The position numbers were made by a program, and so were the translations under genes. 64,000 nt of DNA from Smithella sp. GTDB lineage: Bacteria; Desulfobacterota; Syntrophia; Syntrophales; Smithellaceae. Below, piece by piece: positions 42,685 through 52,545 of this stretch (within the stretch, counting starts at the first letter, position 1; every line of letters starts with the position of its first letter). Location of the stretch: the NCBI GenBank assembly GCA_012510495.1, contig JAAZHX010000057.1, forward strand, positions 1 to 64,000. The letters are read 5' to 3'. The notes below the pieces were generated by a model that saw nothing but the letters and a program-made list of their open reading frames with translations, was not told where the DNA came from and searched no databases.

Positions 42685-44157
42685 TTAGAGTAACCGTTCG
42701 AGTTCCTTGTCGAAATGTTCATGCCCCGCCATCTTCCGCGCCACGGCGAAGGACCCCATGAGGCACCCCATCAGCCCCGGAGCCATGGCGTTTTGTCCGG
42801 CCAGATAAAGCCCGCCGACGGGAAGTCTGCCAAGCGATGCAATTTTCAGCAGTTGCCGGGAGGAGCGCAAGACGCCGTAACAGGAACCTTCCGGGCAGTT
42901 GACGTGGTCGCGCAGCGAAAGCGGCGTGAAGACATCCAGAAGGCGGAGGTTTTTCAGGGGGCCGAAGACGGCGGATGATTCGGCAACGAGCTTATCGGCC
43001 AGCACCTTTTTTTCCTGTTCGTAATCTTTTCCGCGCCGTCCCGTTACGGTGTTTTTCCACCGGCGCCAATCGCGGTAAGACGAGAAGGTGATGATGGACA
43101 GCAGATTCGTCGCCCGTCCGTCGCCCCGGAGCACCTGATAAAAAAAACCGCTTTCGATTTCTCCGCGGTCGTTGGCCCGAAGCCGGTAAAGATTGTAATC
43201 GACGGCGGGATGGGCCTCGGCGTCCACGCCGGCCTGAACGGCAAGGACACCTTCGGTTTCTTCCAGGCCGGCAATTCTCTCCCGCAGGGATGCCTTGAGC
43301 GCGTCCTGGTCCAGCAGGCCGAGCAGGACCTTGGGGTGAACGGCCGCCACCACCACGTCCGCCGGCAGAAAATCGCCCGCTTCCAGATCGACCCCGGTCA
43401 CGCGTCCCTGCTGGGTTCGAACATGCCGGACGGCTGAGCCCGGCAGCAGCCGTCCACCCAGATCCTCAAACCGCGCGGCGAAGGCGTCCGCCAGACGCCG
43501 CCCGCTTTTCGGGCGCCACGATGAAAACAAATATCCAGACACGACCATCTGATGAAAAATGACCGGACAATCCTTCAGCGCGACGCCGACCAGCTGGCAG
43601 GGCGCAGCAAGAACGGCCCGCAGTTTCGGGGACGCGCCCAGGCAGTCGAGCAGCTCTCCCATCGGACGGAAGGAATCCATGTTGACAAAGGGGTTGCCGC
43701 CGTCAAAGAAGAAAGGCGATGCCGTCATGACACCCGCGGTTGTGCGCAGTCCTTTCATCAGCGTGTTCAGCGCGGCACGGTCGGAGGGACAGGCTTCCCG
43801 GAGATTTTTTTCGTAAGCGTCCAGACCCTCGGGCAGATCAAAAACAAAATCATCAAAAATATAGCGGTCGGTGACGGTCCGGTTTTCCATGCGGGAAAAA
43901 AGGCTTTCCGGGTCAATCCCCAGCACGCGGAACATTTTGCCCAGCGGTTCGGAAGCTCCCAGCGCGCCGACATAATGCACGCCCACCGGACAGTCAATTC
44001 CCAGGCGTGAATACGAGCGCATCAGGCCGCCCGGCTCTCCGTTTTTTTCCACGATCGTCACGCGATAGCCCAAAAGCGCAAGCAGGATGCCTGTGGAAAG
44101 GCCGCCGGCGCCCGAGCCAATGACAACGGTATTTTTCCCTTCCGCAGGTTTTTGCAT
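42685..44157 (-). CDS. FAD-dependent oxidoreductase, phytoene-desaturase (CrtI)-like
   Basis: The 490-residue protein begins with a dinucleotide-binding motif TVVIGSGAGGLSTGILLALLG and EKNGEPGGLMRSYS. It ends with GLYLAGQNAMAPGLMGCLMG, the C-terminal FAD motif of the CrtI/CrtISO family. It may desaturate or isomerise a polyene chain. Such enzymes are known in flexirubin- and polyene-type clusters, so a role in chain desaturation is plausible but inferred. It is 18 bases after the lipoprotein gene. Confidence 0.82.
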   Translation of the reverse strand: MQKPAEGKNTVVIGSGAGGLSTGILLALLGYRVTIVEKNGEPGGLMRSYSRLGIDCPVGVHYVGALGASEPLGKMFRVLGIDPESLFSRMENRTVTDRYIFDDFVFDLPEGLDAYEKNLREACPSDRAALNTLMKGLRTTAGVMTASPFFFDGGNPFVNMDSFRPMGELLDCLGASPKLRAVLAAPCQLVGVALKDCPVIFHQMVVSGYLFSSWRPKSGRRLADAFAARFEDLGGRLLPGSAVRHVRTQQGRVTGVDLEAGDFLPADVVVAAVHPKVLLGLLDQDALKASLRERIAGLEETEGVLAVQAGVDAEAHPAVDYNLYRLRANDRGEIESGFFYQVLRGDGRATNLLSIITFSSYRDWRRWKNTVTGRRGKDYEQEKKVLADKLVAESSAVFGPLKNLRLLDVFTPLSLRDHVNCPEGSCYGVLRSSRQLLKIASLGRLPVGGLYLAGQNAMAPGLMGCLMGSFAVARKMAGHEHFDKELERLL

Positions 44158-44175
44158 ATAGACTTTTCCTGAAAA

Positions 44176-44829
44176 TTATTTCCCCGAACGCACTTCGTCC
44201 GGAACGGTTTCCGATTCGATGAGCGTCATGGACAGAGAGTAACCGATCCTTTCCGACGCCTGAAGCTCGATGGCGGCGTAGGGATTGGCGCCTGCCGCAA
44301 GCGCCACGCTGCGCCGGAGCCTGCCGCCTTCGGTATAGCGTTGGATGTGGACGCCCCCGTCACGGTCCTTTCCGACATCCAGCCAGCCTCCATCCCGCAA
44401 GCGGCGCCGGCAGACAGTCCCGCCCGTATCCCCAACGCCCGCCCGGTCGATCTCTTCCTGCGGCTTCAAAAAAATCAGTTCGATATCGTCCATCATGCCG
44501 CGGACCACCTCTGCCGCATCAAACGGCGGGAGCGCCCGGCTGATGTTCGTGCCGGAGGGGGTTCGCGAGGCTTCAAAAAAGACCATGCCCTCCGGGCTCA
44601 TCAAAGCGCAGGAAAGCGTCCTCGATGCCGGGTTCGCCACCGTCACGCCGATCATCACGGCCCTGGTTTCGCCGGCCACGGCCGCTTCAATCGTATGGAT
44701 GAAGCGGGTTTTTTGGGCGACGAAGGGAGAAGGGCAGGCACTCCCGGCAGCGGCGGACGGCCGGATTTCCGGCAGAGACGAACAGGACGCCAGCAGCAGG
44801 GAGAGAATCAGAAGCAAGCGGACGTTCAT
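44176..44829 (-). CDS. DUF3261-like lipoprotein of the lipid cluster
   Basis: This 217-residue protein has a lipoprotein signal MNVRLLLILSLLLASC (lipobox LASC at 13-16). A domain follows with FIHTIEAAVAGETRAVMIGV, ALMSPEGMVFFEASR and ELIFLKPQEEID. DUF3261-type lipoproteins are typical neighbours of LolA-like carriers in aryl-polyene loci. The start overlaps the lolA stop by four bases. The family match is from pattern and position, not a strong motif. Confidence 0.65.
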   Translation of the reverse strand: MNVRLLLILSLLLASCSSLPEIRPSAAAGSACPSPFVAQKTRFIHTIEAAVAGETRAVMIGVTVANPASRTLSCALMSPEGMVFFEASRTPSGTNISRALPPFDAAEVVRGMMDDIELIFLKPQEEIDRAGVGDTGGTVCRRRLRDGGWLDVGKDRDGGVHIQRYTEGGRLRRSVALAAGANPYAAIELQASERIGYSLSMTLIESETVPDEVRSGK

Positions 44830-45449
44830 GGAATGTCCTGAAAGGTGCCGGGGGGCAGGGCCGGATTGACAGCCGTGTGCAGAAAGTCAATCCTGGTTTC
44901 GGCCGCGGCGCCCTCCACGATCCGCACGGTTTTCACGACGGCGTCTTTCCGGGATACGGTGATTTCTATTTTTTCAATCACGCCGGCCGTGTTTTTTCCC
45001 GTCGGTGTGAGGACAATCACCGTTTCCGGCCCTTCCCGCACGGAGGCGGCAAAGGACGGGTTGGCGGAAAATTTTCCTTTCATCCACCACGCCACTTCGT
45101 CGAGCACGAGTTTCATCGCCTGGGCGCCGCCGGTCTTGTCCTCGATCATTTTGCCGCCGGAGGCGATGTAGCGTTTCGAGATTCCGCCGTCCGAGATCAC
45201 AATGCTCCGGATCGGCTTGACGTATTCCCAGCGGATGGAATCCGGAGCGGCATAAAAGAATTTCCCCGTCGAGACCAAAGGTTTGGACAGGATCTTCATG
45301 GATTTCTTCTGCACGAAATCGGCGGAAAGAGACGAAATGCGCGCCGCGTCCCTGCGCAGCCGGTCGAAGTCATCGACCCCGGCGGCGGGAAGCGCCACCA
45401 GAAGCACAAGCAGCAAAACGGATAGGAGGCTGGCGGCCTTCACGCGCAT
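44826..45449 (-). CDS. LolA-like outer-membrane lipoprotein/lipid carrier
   Basis: The 207-residue protein has a signal peptide (SLLSVLLLVLLVALPAAG) and the LolA fold: ISSLSADFVQKKSMKILSKP, STGKFFYAAPDSIRWEY. Specialised LolA paralogues in polyene clusters are thought to carry the lipid product, not general lipoproteins. GGAGG lies 13 bases upstream of the ATG at 45449. It begins three bases after the ketoreductase gene ends. Confidence 0.85.
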   Translation of the reverse strand: MRVKAASLLSVLLLVLLVALPAAGVDDFDRLRRDAARISSLSADFVQKKSMKILSKPLVSTGKFFYAAPDSIRWEYVKPIRSIVISDGGISKRYIASGGKMIEDKTGGAQAMKLVLDEVAWWMKGKFSANPSFAASVREGPETVIVLTPTGKNTAGVIEKIEITVSRKDAVVKTVRIVEGAAAETRIDFLHTAVNPALPPGTFQDIP

Positions 45450-45451
45450 GA

Positions 45452-46186
45452 TCAGAACATTCCTCCGTTGACAGAAATAACCTGCCCGGTGATGTAGGAA
45501 GCGTCTTCGGAGCACAAAAAGCGGATCACGCGGGCGACCTCTTCCGGTTTTCCTACCCGAGCCATCGGAATGACGCTTTTGATGATATTTTCGTCCATCG
45601 GCATGCTGCTGAGCATATCGGTGGCGATGGGGCCCGGTGCGACCGCGTTCACGCGGATGCCGAAGCGGGCGACTTCTTTGGCGAGTGAACTGGTTGCGGC
45701 GTTGAGGCCGGCTTTCGCCGCGGCATAATTGGCCTGCCCGCGATTGGGGACCATGGAGGAAATGGAAGAAACGGACACGATGCAGCCGCGCTTTTTACGG
45801 ACCATTTCACGAAGGACGGGTTTCGTGACGAAGTAAAATCCGTTGAGCGTTGTATTGATCACGCGAAGCCACTCGTCTTCTCCCATCATCATGAAAAGAC
45901 CGTCCGCGGTGACGCCGGCATTGTTGACGAGCACGTCAATCCGTTTGTGCTCCTGCACAATCGCGGTTAGGGCTTCTTTGACCCCAACGGCGTCGGCCAC
46001 GTCGAATTTTCTTGTCTCACCGAAGCCGCCCGCGGCCTGCACCTGCGCCAGCGTTTCGGCCGCAGCGGCTTCGCTGGCGTTATAGTTGATGATCACAAAA
46101 TAACCGGTTCGGGCCAGTTCCACAGCCGTGGCGCGTCCGATGCCCCGGCTGGCACCCGTCACCAGCGCGATTTTTCTTTCTTCCAT
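45452..46186 (-). CDS. 3-oxoacyl-ACP reductase (FabG-like)
   Basis: This 244-residue short-chain dehydrogenase has the NADPH motif TGASRGIGRATAVELA, the NNAGV motif and the catalytic Ser-Tyr-Lys (SVSSISSMVPNRGQANYAAAKAG). The ending GQVISVNGGMF is typical of FabG. It reduces the beta-keto group of the chain on ACP. It is the second gene of the cluster, 27 bases after the dehydratase gene. Confidence 0.93.
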   Translation of the reverse strand: MEERKIALVTGASRGIGRATAVELARTGYFVIINYNASEAAAAETLAQVQAAGGFGETRKFDVADAVGVKEALTAIVQEHKRIDVLVNNAGVTADGLFMMMGEDEWLRVINTTLNGFYFVTKPVLREMVRKKRGCIVSVSSISSMVPNRGQANYAAAKAGLNAATSSLAKEVARFGIRVNAVAPGPIATDMLSSMPMDENIIKSVIPMARVGKPEEVARVIRFLCSEDASYITGQVISVNGGMF

Positions 46187-46213
46187 GATGGTATTTTTCT
46201 CCTTTGGCGAATT

Positions 46214-46636
46214 TTACCCCTCATCCTTGTTGAGGCGAATGGCCTGGATGACGGCCGTGAGCAGCGTTTCGTTTCCCGAGGTTACCGTGCCGTTGATGAC
46301 GGCGTAATCGTCAAAGGAATACTGGCTCGTGATCGAAACCGTGATGCAGGTTTGCAAGTCAAGAACGTCCCGGTGAAATTCCGCAGACTTGATGCCCACC
46401 ATCCATCCTTTGATGGCGTCCTGACCTTTCTTCTTCCGCTTGTAGCCTTCCACCAGAGCGGCGGTCTGGGCGACGGCTTCGATCAGAACGATGGAATGGA
46501 CGGTCCGTCCGTCGAAAAGAGGCCAGCGCTCGTTGACCACGGCGGTGGCAGTGCCGGAGCTATCCTGCAATTCTATGGCCTGTGCGATGATTTTTATAGG
46601 TTCACGATGCGGAATCACGGATTCGATGTCGATCAT
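46214..46636 (-). CDS. 3-hydroxyacyl-ACP dehydratase, hot-dog fold (FabZ/ApeP-like)
   Basis: The 140-residue protein starts MIDIESVIPHREPIKIIAQ, with PHR-P typical of FabZ/ApeI-type dehydratases. VHSIVLIEAVAQTAALVEGY, with the acidic residue in the helix, follows. It would dehydrate the 3-hydroxyacyl-ACP to the enoyl form, so together with the ketosynthase and reductase it builds a conjugated chain. It is the first gene of the minus-strand cluster. Its histidine and glutamate are both present. Confidence 0.85.
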   Translation of the reverse strand: MIDIESVIPHREPIKIIAQAIELQDSSGTATAVVNERWPLFDGRTVHSIVLIEAVAQTAALVEGYKRKKKGQDAIKGWMVGIKSAEFHRDVLDLQTCITVSITSQYSFDDYAVINGTVTSGNETLLTAVIQAIRLNKDEG

Positions 46637-46889
46637 CGGCGCTCTCCTTCATTCGGGTACAAATTAAGGAGAAAACCATCCGAAAGTCAATCAAAAACAT
46701 TGCGCGCCCGCGCCCTCGTTTCGTGCGCAACGCTCATTGCCTTACGGCCGGGTTCCGCCGCCGACAGGCGTCGGGCGATCAAAGGCAAAACCGAAAGAGG
46801 AACACTCATCCCTTTCCATTCATCAATTTTTTCTATCCACCAGTCACCATCCACTATCCACCATTGTCACCCCCCCCCGCGGAAAAGCC
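46637..46889. other. Gene-free stretch before the amidase gene, low-complexity part
   Basis: Together with the promoter downstream this 385-base gap (46637-47021) holds no gene. At 46835-46865 there is a pyrimidine-rich low-complexity tract made of variants of CCATCCAC and CTATCCAC. Similar tracts occur in other gaps of the window. Confidence 0.6.
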
Positions 46890-46919
46890 TTGACTTCAAC
46901 GACGAGAGTTCATTATACT
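46890..46919 (+). promoter_or_regulatory. Sigma-70-like promoter for the amidase gene
   Basis: TTGACT (46890-46895), an 18-base spacer and TATACT (46914-46919) form a fair promoter about 100 bases upstream of the amidase start. Confidence 0.6.
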
Positions 46920-47021
46920 TTGCTCCGATTCATGGTTCAGGCATTTGCAGCGGCGTCACGTCATCACTTCAGCCACACGAACAGCCTTTTGTTTTTCTGA
47001 TCAGGAGAAAGGGAGGAAAAA

Positions 47022-48521
47022 ATGGCGCGTTTCCGTGAGTACGACAAATACGATGGTCTGGGGCTGGCCGAACTGGTCAGAAAAAAGGAAGTGACCCCGC
47101 TGGAGCTTTGCGAAGAAGCCATCGGGCGCATCGACAAACTCAATCCGCAGCTCAACGCGGTCATCTGCCGGATGGATGACGCGGCCCGCGCCGCGGCCAT
47201 GAGTCCGATTCCGGAAGGCCCTTTTTCCGGCGTGCCGTTTTTGTGCAAAGATTTGGTTTCCGCCATCGCGGGAGCGCCCATGACCAAAGGCAGCAAATCC
47301 TGCCGTAATTACGTGCCTTCGTTCGACAGCGAAATGGCCAGGCGCTTCAAGGCGGCGGGGCTGATCGTTCTGGGAAAAACCAACACACCGGAATTCGGCC
47401 TCATGGGAGTTACCGAACCCGAACTGCACGGTCCGACGCGCAACCCCTGGAATCCGGATGTCACGCCCGGCGGCTCCAGCGGCGGTTCGGGCGCGGCGGT
47501 AGCCGCGGGCTTCACCCCGCTGGCATCGGGCGGCGACGGAGGCGGATCGATCCGCATCCCCTCTTCCTGCTGCGGCCTCTTCGGACTCAAGCCCACCCGC
47601 GGCCGCAATCCGCAGGGACCCGAATCAGGCGAAGTCTGGCAGGGCGCGGAAGTGGAGGGTGTGCTGACCCGATCCGTGCGCGATGCGGCCGCTGTTCTGG
47701 ATGCCACAAACGGCGCGGATCCCGGCGCCCCCTATATCCTGCCCCGGCCGGAAAGGCCGTATCTGGAAGACACGCGGCAGAATCCGCCCCGGTTAAAAAT
47801 CGGGTTCACGGTGGAATCGCCGCTGAAAGCCGACGTTCATCCCGAATGCGTTGAGGCCGTGAGAAATGCGGCCAAACTTCTGGAGAGCCTTGGTCATGCG
47901 GTGGAAGAAGCCAGACCGGACATTGACGGAGAGACGGTGGGTAAAAGCTACATCATGCTGTATTTCGGTGAGGTCGCGGCGGACATCCGGGAGCTCACAA
48001 GCGTCGTCGGCAGGCCGCTCACCCATGCCGACACGGAGGAAGCCACCTGGGCCCTGAACCTGCTGGGAAATACTTTTTCCGCGGGCGACTTTGTCCTGGC
48101 CAAACGGCAATGGAACACCTTTGCCCGGCAGATGGCCAAATTTCATGAAACCTACGATCTGTACCTGACGCCCACGATTGCCTCGCTGCCTCCGCGCATC
48201 GGCGAATTGCGGCAGAAGCCGGTCGAACTGGCCTTCCTGAAAATCATCAACAGCCTGAACCTGGGAGGCCTGCTCAGAGCGACGGGCATCGCCGATATGC
48301 TGGCGACCAAAGGCCTGTCCAAAATGCCTTTCACGCAACTGGCCAACCTCACGGGCCAACCGGCCATGTCCGTGCCCCTTCACTGGAGCAGGGAAGGACT
48401 GCCCTGCGGCGTGCAGTTCATCGGGCGCTTTGGTGAAGAGTCGCTCCTGTTTCAACTGGCAGGCCAGCTTGAACGGGCGCAGCCCTGGTTTGACCGCCGG
48501 CCGCCCCTGATTCGGGACTGA
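47022..48521 (+). CDS. Amidase signature family protein
   Basis: The 499-residue protein has the amidase core with the catalytic Lys in [15 protein letters not shown]. The Ser-rich loop [20 protein letters not shown] gives the Ser-cisSer pair, and [20 protein letters not shown] follows. It hydrolyses an amide; members include indoleacetamide, fatty acid amide and nitrile-derived amide hydrolases. The substrate is unknown. GGAGAAAGGGAGG precedes the ATG. Confidence 0.92.
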   Translation: MARFREYDKYDGLGLAELVRKKEVTPLELCEEAIGRIDKLNPQLNAVICRMDDAARAAAMSPIPEGPFSGVPFLCKDLVSAIAGAPMTKGSKSCRNYVPSFDSEMARRFKAAGLIVLGKTNTPEFGLMGVTEPELHGPTRNPWNPDVTPGGSSGGSGAAVAAGFTPLASGGDGGGSIRIPSSCCGLFGLKPTRGRNPQGPESGEVWQGAEVEGVLTRSVRDAAAVLDATNGADPGAPYILPRPERPYLEDTRQNPPRLKIGFTVESPLKADVHPECVEAVRNAAKLLESLGHAVEEARPDIDGETVGKSYIMLYFGEVAADIRELTSVVGRPLTHADTEEATWALNLLGNTFSAGDFVLAKRQWNTFARQMAKFHETYDLYLTPTIASLPPRIGELRQKPVELAFLKIINSLNLGGLLRATGIADMLATKGLSKMPFTQLANLTGQPAMSVPLHWSREGLPCGVQFIGRFGEESLLFQLAGQLERAQPWFDRRPPLIRD

Positions 48522-48709
48522 CGGGAGAGCTTGAAAAAACGCCTCCCCTCCCTGCAGATATGAAAATCGTTTTGCAACAGGGCAGGCGCTTCGGATGAAC
48601 GGAATCTGCGTCTGATCCGTTTCGCAAAGGCGATCATTCAGTATTATTCAATGTTTGTCGTTTCCAGACCTGCCTGAAAAAAGATTTGCGCCAATTTTCA
48701 ATGATTTTA

Positions 48710-48737
48710 TTGACATTTTCTATAAATCACGTATATT
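48710..48737 (+). promoter_or_regulatory. Sigma-70-like promoter for the acyl-CoA ligase pair
   Basis: TTGACA (48710-48715), a 16-base spacer and TATATT (48732-48737) give a strong match. It lies in the 337-base gap between the amidase and the first ligase. The leader of about 115 bases shows no clear attenuator. Confidence 0.7.
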
Positions 48738-48858
48738 CGCCCCAGTTTACGTTAAGTGATCCTGTGTCACTTTTTTACGAAATGAGTCGTCGGGCAGACA
48801 CCGGACAGCATCCGGCGGCAAGCCTGATGCCGAAAAATATTATCAAGTGAGGTGGTTT

Positions 48859-50502
48859 ATGTCAGGTTTTGTGAACAAAACGATGGGGAACGTGATTGAG
48901 GAAACGGCCGGCCGGTTTCCCGATCATCCGGCGTTGATAGCTCCGCAGTTTCAGGTCCGGCTCAGCTACCGCGAACTTTATGAACAATGCCGCAAAACCG
49001 CCCGGGGCCTGATGGCGATGGGCGTCAGGCGCGGCGATCACGTTTCCGTCTGGACGACCAATGTGCCGGAATGGATATATCTGCAATTCGCTCTGGGCAT
49101 GGTGGGCGGCATTCTGGTGACCATCAACACCAATTACCGGTCTCACGAGCTGGAATACATCCTCAGGCAATCCGATTCAACAACCCTCTTTTTGATTGAC
49201 CGCTATCGGGATACCAGTTTTTACGAAACGGTCCGGCATATCATTCCGGAGCTGGACGCCTGTGAACCCGGAAAGCTGGCTTCCTCCAAACTGCCGATGT
49301 TGAAAAACATTGTGCATATCGGAAACCGGGAAAGCGCGCCGGGCATGTTCAAATTTTCCGATCTGATCACCATGGGCGGGAGCGTTTCAGAGCAGGAACT
49401 GGACAACCGGATGAAAACGCTCACCGATGACGATGTCATCAATATGCAGTATACGTCGGGAACGACGGGGTTTCCGAAAGGCGTGATGCTTTCGCATCAC
49501 AACATCGTCAACAACGCCCGCATGGTCGGCGACGTCATGGGGATGACCGAAAAGGACAGCCTGCTGATTCAGGTGCCCGTTTTTCATTGCTTCGGGTGCG
49601 TCATGAGTACGCTCAACAGCGTTTACCACGCCTCCGCCATGGTGATGCTGGAGTCTTTCGACCCGCAGCTGTCCCTGGAGGCGATTCACAAAGAAAAGTG
49701 CACGGCGGTCAACGGTGTGCCGACGATGTTCATCGCCATGTTCCATCATTCCGATTTTGACCGCTATGACATGACGTCCCTGCGGACCGGCATTATGGCC
49801 GGCGCGCCCTGCCCGGTCGAGGCCATGAATCAGGTGCGCACGAAAATGCACTGTCCCGAAGTCGTCATCGCGTTCGGCCAGACGGAATCCGCGCCGGTCA
49901 TGACCATGACCCGCCGCGATGATCCGGTGGAATTGCGCGTGGCCACGGTCGGCCGTCTGCTGCCGGACATCGAGGGGAAAATCATCGATCCCGAGACAGG
50001 CGAAGATTTGCCCGCGGACACCCAGGGTGAAATCGTCACGCGCAGCGCCTGCGTGATGAAGGGCTACTACAAAATGCCGGAAGCCACGGAAGCCGCCATT
50101 GATGCCGAAGGCTGGCTGCACACGGGGGACCTGGGCAAGATCGACCCGAACGGCTATTTTAAAGTCACCGGCCGGATCAAGGACATGATCATCCGGGGCG
50201 GTGAAAATATTTATCCCCGGGAGCTGGAAGAATTCATCTTTACGCATCCCAAGGTGCAAGACGTCCAGGTCGTCGGCATTCCGGATCCGAAATACGGCGA
50301 GCAGGTTCTCGCGGCCATCCATCTGAAAAACGGCAACCGGGCCACGGCGGAGGAGTTCATCGAATTCTGCAAGGGGAAAATCGCACGCCATAAGATCCCC
50401 AAATACTGGGAGTTTGTGGAGGAATACCCGATGACGGCCAGCGGCAAAATTCAGAAATTCAAGATCAGGGAAATGTTTGAGAAGAAGTATAAAGAAGGCT
50501 AA
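48859..50502 (+). CDS. Fatty-acyl-CoA synthetase, AMP-binding (FadD-like) family
   Basis: This 547-residue ligase has the P-loop YTSGTTGFPKGVMLSH, the adenylate motif IAFGQTESAPV, GWLHTGDLGKIDPNGYFKVTGR and the C-terminal lysine in MTASGKIQKFKIR. It activates a carboxylic acid to acyl-CoA via acyl-AMP. The sequence resembles medium/long-chain or branched fatty acid ligases of beta-oxidation gene sets. GTGAGGTGG precedes the ATG at 48859. A second ligase gene follows after 31 bases. Confidence 0.93.
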   Translation: MSGFVNKTMGNVIEETAGRFPDHPALIAPQFQVRLSYRELYEQCRKTARGLMAMGVRRGDHVSVWTTNVPEWIYLQFALGMVGGILVTINTNYRSHELEYILRQSDSTTLFLIDRYRDTSFYETVRHIIPELDACEPGKLASSKLPMLKNIVHIGNRESAPGMFKFSDLITMGGSVSEQELDNRMKTLTDDDVINMQYTSGTTGFPKGVMLSHHNIVNNARMVGDVMGMTEKDSLLIQVPVFHCFGCVMSTLNSVYHASAMVMLESFDPQLSLEAIHKEKCTAVNGVPTMFIAMFHHSDFDRYDMTSLRTGIMAGAPCPVEAMNQVRTKMHCPEVVIAFGQTESAPVMTMTRRDDPVELRVATVGRLLPDIEGKIIDPETGEDLPADTQGEIVTRSACVMKGYYKMPEATEAAIDAEGWLHTGDLGKIDPNGYFKVTGRIKDMIIRGGENIYPRELEEFIFTHPKVQDVQVVGIPDPKYGEQVLAAIHLKNGNRATAEEFIEFCKGKIARHKIPKYWEFVEEYPMTASGKIQKFKIREMFEKKYKEG

Positions 50503-50533
50503 AAACCTATATTTGCCAGGAGAGGACCTCAAA

Positions 50534-52087
50534 ATGAGCAATATCTGCTATCGGGATACACTGGGGGACATGGCCCGCAGGGCGGCCACCAAATACGGAG
50601 ACAAGATCGCCATCATTTTCCGGGATCTGAAAATTTCATTTTATGATCTGGAGCGCCAGGCCCGGCGCTTTGCCAATCTCATGACCGGTTACGGCGTCAA
50701 AAAGGGCGACCGGGTGGCGATCTACGCGTACAACTCGCATTACTATCCCATCAGCATGATGGGTCTGGCCAAGATCGGCGCCATCCAGGTTCCCATCAAC
50801 TACATGCTCAACGCCGACGAGATCGCTTACGTCGTCAATCACTCCGGCTCTAAAATCTTTATCGTGGAAGACATTCTGTATCCGATCATCGCCAAGGACC
50901 AGGCGAAATTCACGACGGTCGAAAAATGGGGCTTCCTCCCGCTGGGGGATTCGCTCGTGCCGGAAGGCTTCTTCAATCTGGTGACGGAAATGGAGACCAT
51001 GACCTACGACGAACCCCAGGTGGAGGTCAGCGCCGAAGACATTGTGCAGATACCCTACACCAGCGGCACGGAATCCAAACCCAAGGGCGCGATGCTGTCG
51101 CACCGGGCGCTGATGTCGCAGTACCACAGCTGCATTTTCGACGGCCAGTATGAAACCGACGACGTGAGCCTGCACGCGCTGCCCCTGTTTCACTGCGCCC
51201 AGCTCCACTGTTTCCTCATGCCGTATCTGTATGTCGGCGCCACCAACGTGATCATGCACAAGGCCGATCCCCTGGAGATGATCAAACTCATTGAAAAATA
51301 TCAGATCACGCACATGTTCGCGCCACCCACGGTGTGGATCGGAATCCTCAACCATCCGGAGTTCAAAAACTATTACCACAGCAGTCTGAAAAAGGCGGCC
51401 TACGGCGCCAGCATCATGCCGGTGGAAATCATCAAGCAGCTGGCGGTGACCTTCCGCGGCCTCAAACTGTGGAACTACTACGGCCAGACGGAGATGGGGC
51501 CGGTGGCCACGATTCTGAAGCCCGAAGACCAGCTCCTGAAGCCGGGCTCGGCGGGCAAGCCGGTGCTGAACGTGGAAACGCGGCTGATGGACGATGACGG
51601 AAAATTCGTTCCCCTGGGAGAAGTCGGGGAAATCGTCCATCGTTCCGGCCACGTCATGACGGGCTACCTCAACGATCCGGAAAAGACCGCCGAAGCCTTC
51701 GAGTTCGGCTGGTTCCACAGCGGCGATCTGGGCCGTTTCGACGCCGACGGCTATCTCTATGTGGTGGACCGCAAGAAGGACATGATCAAAACCGGCGGCG
51801 AGAACGTGGCGTCCCGCGAGGTCGAAGAGGTGCTTTATCAGTATCCGGGCGTTGAGGAAGCGGCGGTCATCGGGCTTGCCGATCCCAAATGGATAGAAAT
51901 TGTGGCGGCGGTGGTCGTTCCGAAAAAAAGCGCTGGGCCCGGCGAAAAGGAAATCATCGCCCACTGCCGGGAGAGGCTGGCCGGATTCAAATGTCCCAAA
52001 AAGGTGATCTTTGTGGAGCGTCTGCCCAAGAATCCATCGGGGAAAATTTTAAAGCGTGAGTTGAAAGAAAAATTTGCCGCGTCGTAA
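50534..52087 (+). CDS. Acyl-CoA synthetase, AMP-binding family (second of a pair)
   Basis: The 517-residue ligase has YTSGTESKPKGAMLSH, which replaces the usual second TG by ES, the adenylate motif WNYYGQTEMGPV and GWFHSGDLGRFDADGYLYVVDR. The terminal lysine is in NPSGKILKRELKEKF. Tandem ligases of this kind suggest uptake and activation of different acids. AGGAGAGG precedes the ATG at 50534. A MerR gene follows. Confidence 0.92.
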   Translation: MSNICYRDTLGDMARRAATKYGDKIAIIFRDLKISFYDLERQARRFANLMTGYGVKKGDRVAIYAYNSHYYPISMMGLAKIGAIQVPINYMLNADEIAYVVNHSGSKIFIVEDILYPIIAKDQAKFTTVEKWGFLPLGDSLVPEGFFNLVTEMETMTYDEPQVEVSAEDIVQIPYTSGTESKPKGAMLSHRALMSQYHSCIFDGQYETDDVSLHALPLFHCAQLHCFLMPYLYVGATNVIMHKADPLEMIKLIEKYQITHMFAPPTVWIGILNHPEFKNYYHSSLKKAAYGASIMPVEIIKQLAVTFRGLKLWNYYGQTEMGPVATILKPEDQLLKPGSAGKPVLNVETRLMDDDGKFVPLGEVGEIVHRSGHVMTGYLNDPEKTAEAFEFGWFHSGDLGRFDADGYLYVVDRKKDMIKTGGENVASREVEEVLYQYPGVEEAAVIGLADPKWIEIVAAVVVPKKSAGPGEKEIIAHCRERLAGFKCPKKVIFVERLPKNPSGKILKRELKEKFAAS

Positions 52088-52151
52088 ATCCGCGGGAGCG
52101 CCGACGCGCGGCGCGCGTGTCCGTAACTTTGAAAAACATCGGGAGCCGATC

Positions 52152-52538
52152 ATGAGCGAAGATTTTCTGTCCATCGGAGAGCTCTCCAGGCAACTGGAGA
52201 TGAGTCAGCGGACCATCCGCTATTACGAGGAGATCGGTCTGCTCAATTCCATCAAGCGCGTCGAAGGCGGACGCCGGATTTACACCGAAAAGGACCTCCG
52301 GCGACTGAAGCTGATCAAAAGACTGAAGATCATGGGCATGACGCTTTCCGAAATGCAGGAACTCGAATCCATGTGGAGTTATGAGAAATCCAACGAAAAA
52401 GTGCTGACGCGGCTCATGGAACTGCTGGGCAATCACCTGAAAAGGCTGGACGATCGGATCGCCGACCTGGACATCCTGCGCCATGAAATTCTGGAATACC
52501 GGGAACGGATCGGCGCGAAAATCAGCAAATCCTCCTGA
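52152..52538 (+). CDS. MerR family transcriptional regulator
   Basis: The 128-residue protein has the MerR helix-turn-helix (IGELSRQLEMSQRTIRYYEEIG), a wing (RVEGGRRIYTEKDLRRL) and a coiled-coil dimerisation helix. It lacks the metal-binding cysteines of classic MerR. Its place right after two acyl-CoA ligase genes suggests control of fatty acid use. GGGAGCC precedes the ATG at 52152. Confidence 0.9.
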   Translation: MSEDFLSIGELSRQLEMSQRTIRYYEEIGLLNSIKRVEGGRRIYTEKDLRRLKLIKRLKIMGMTLSEMQELESMWSYEKSNEKVLTRLMELLGNHLKRLDDRIADLDILRHEILEYRERIGAKISKSS

Positions 52539-52545
52539 AACGGTT

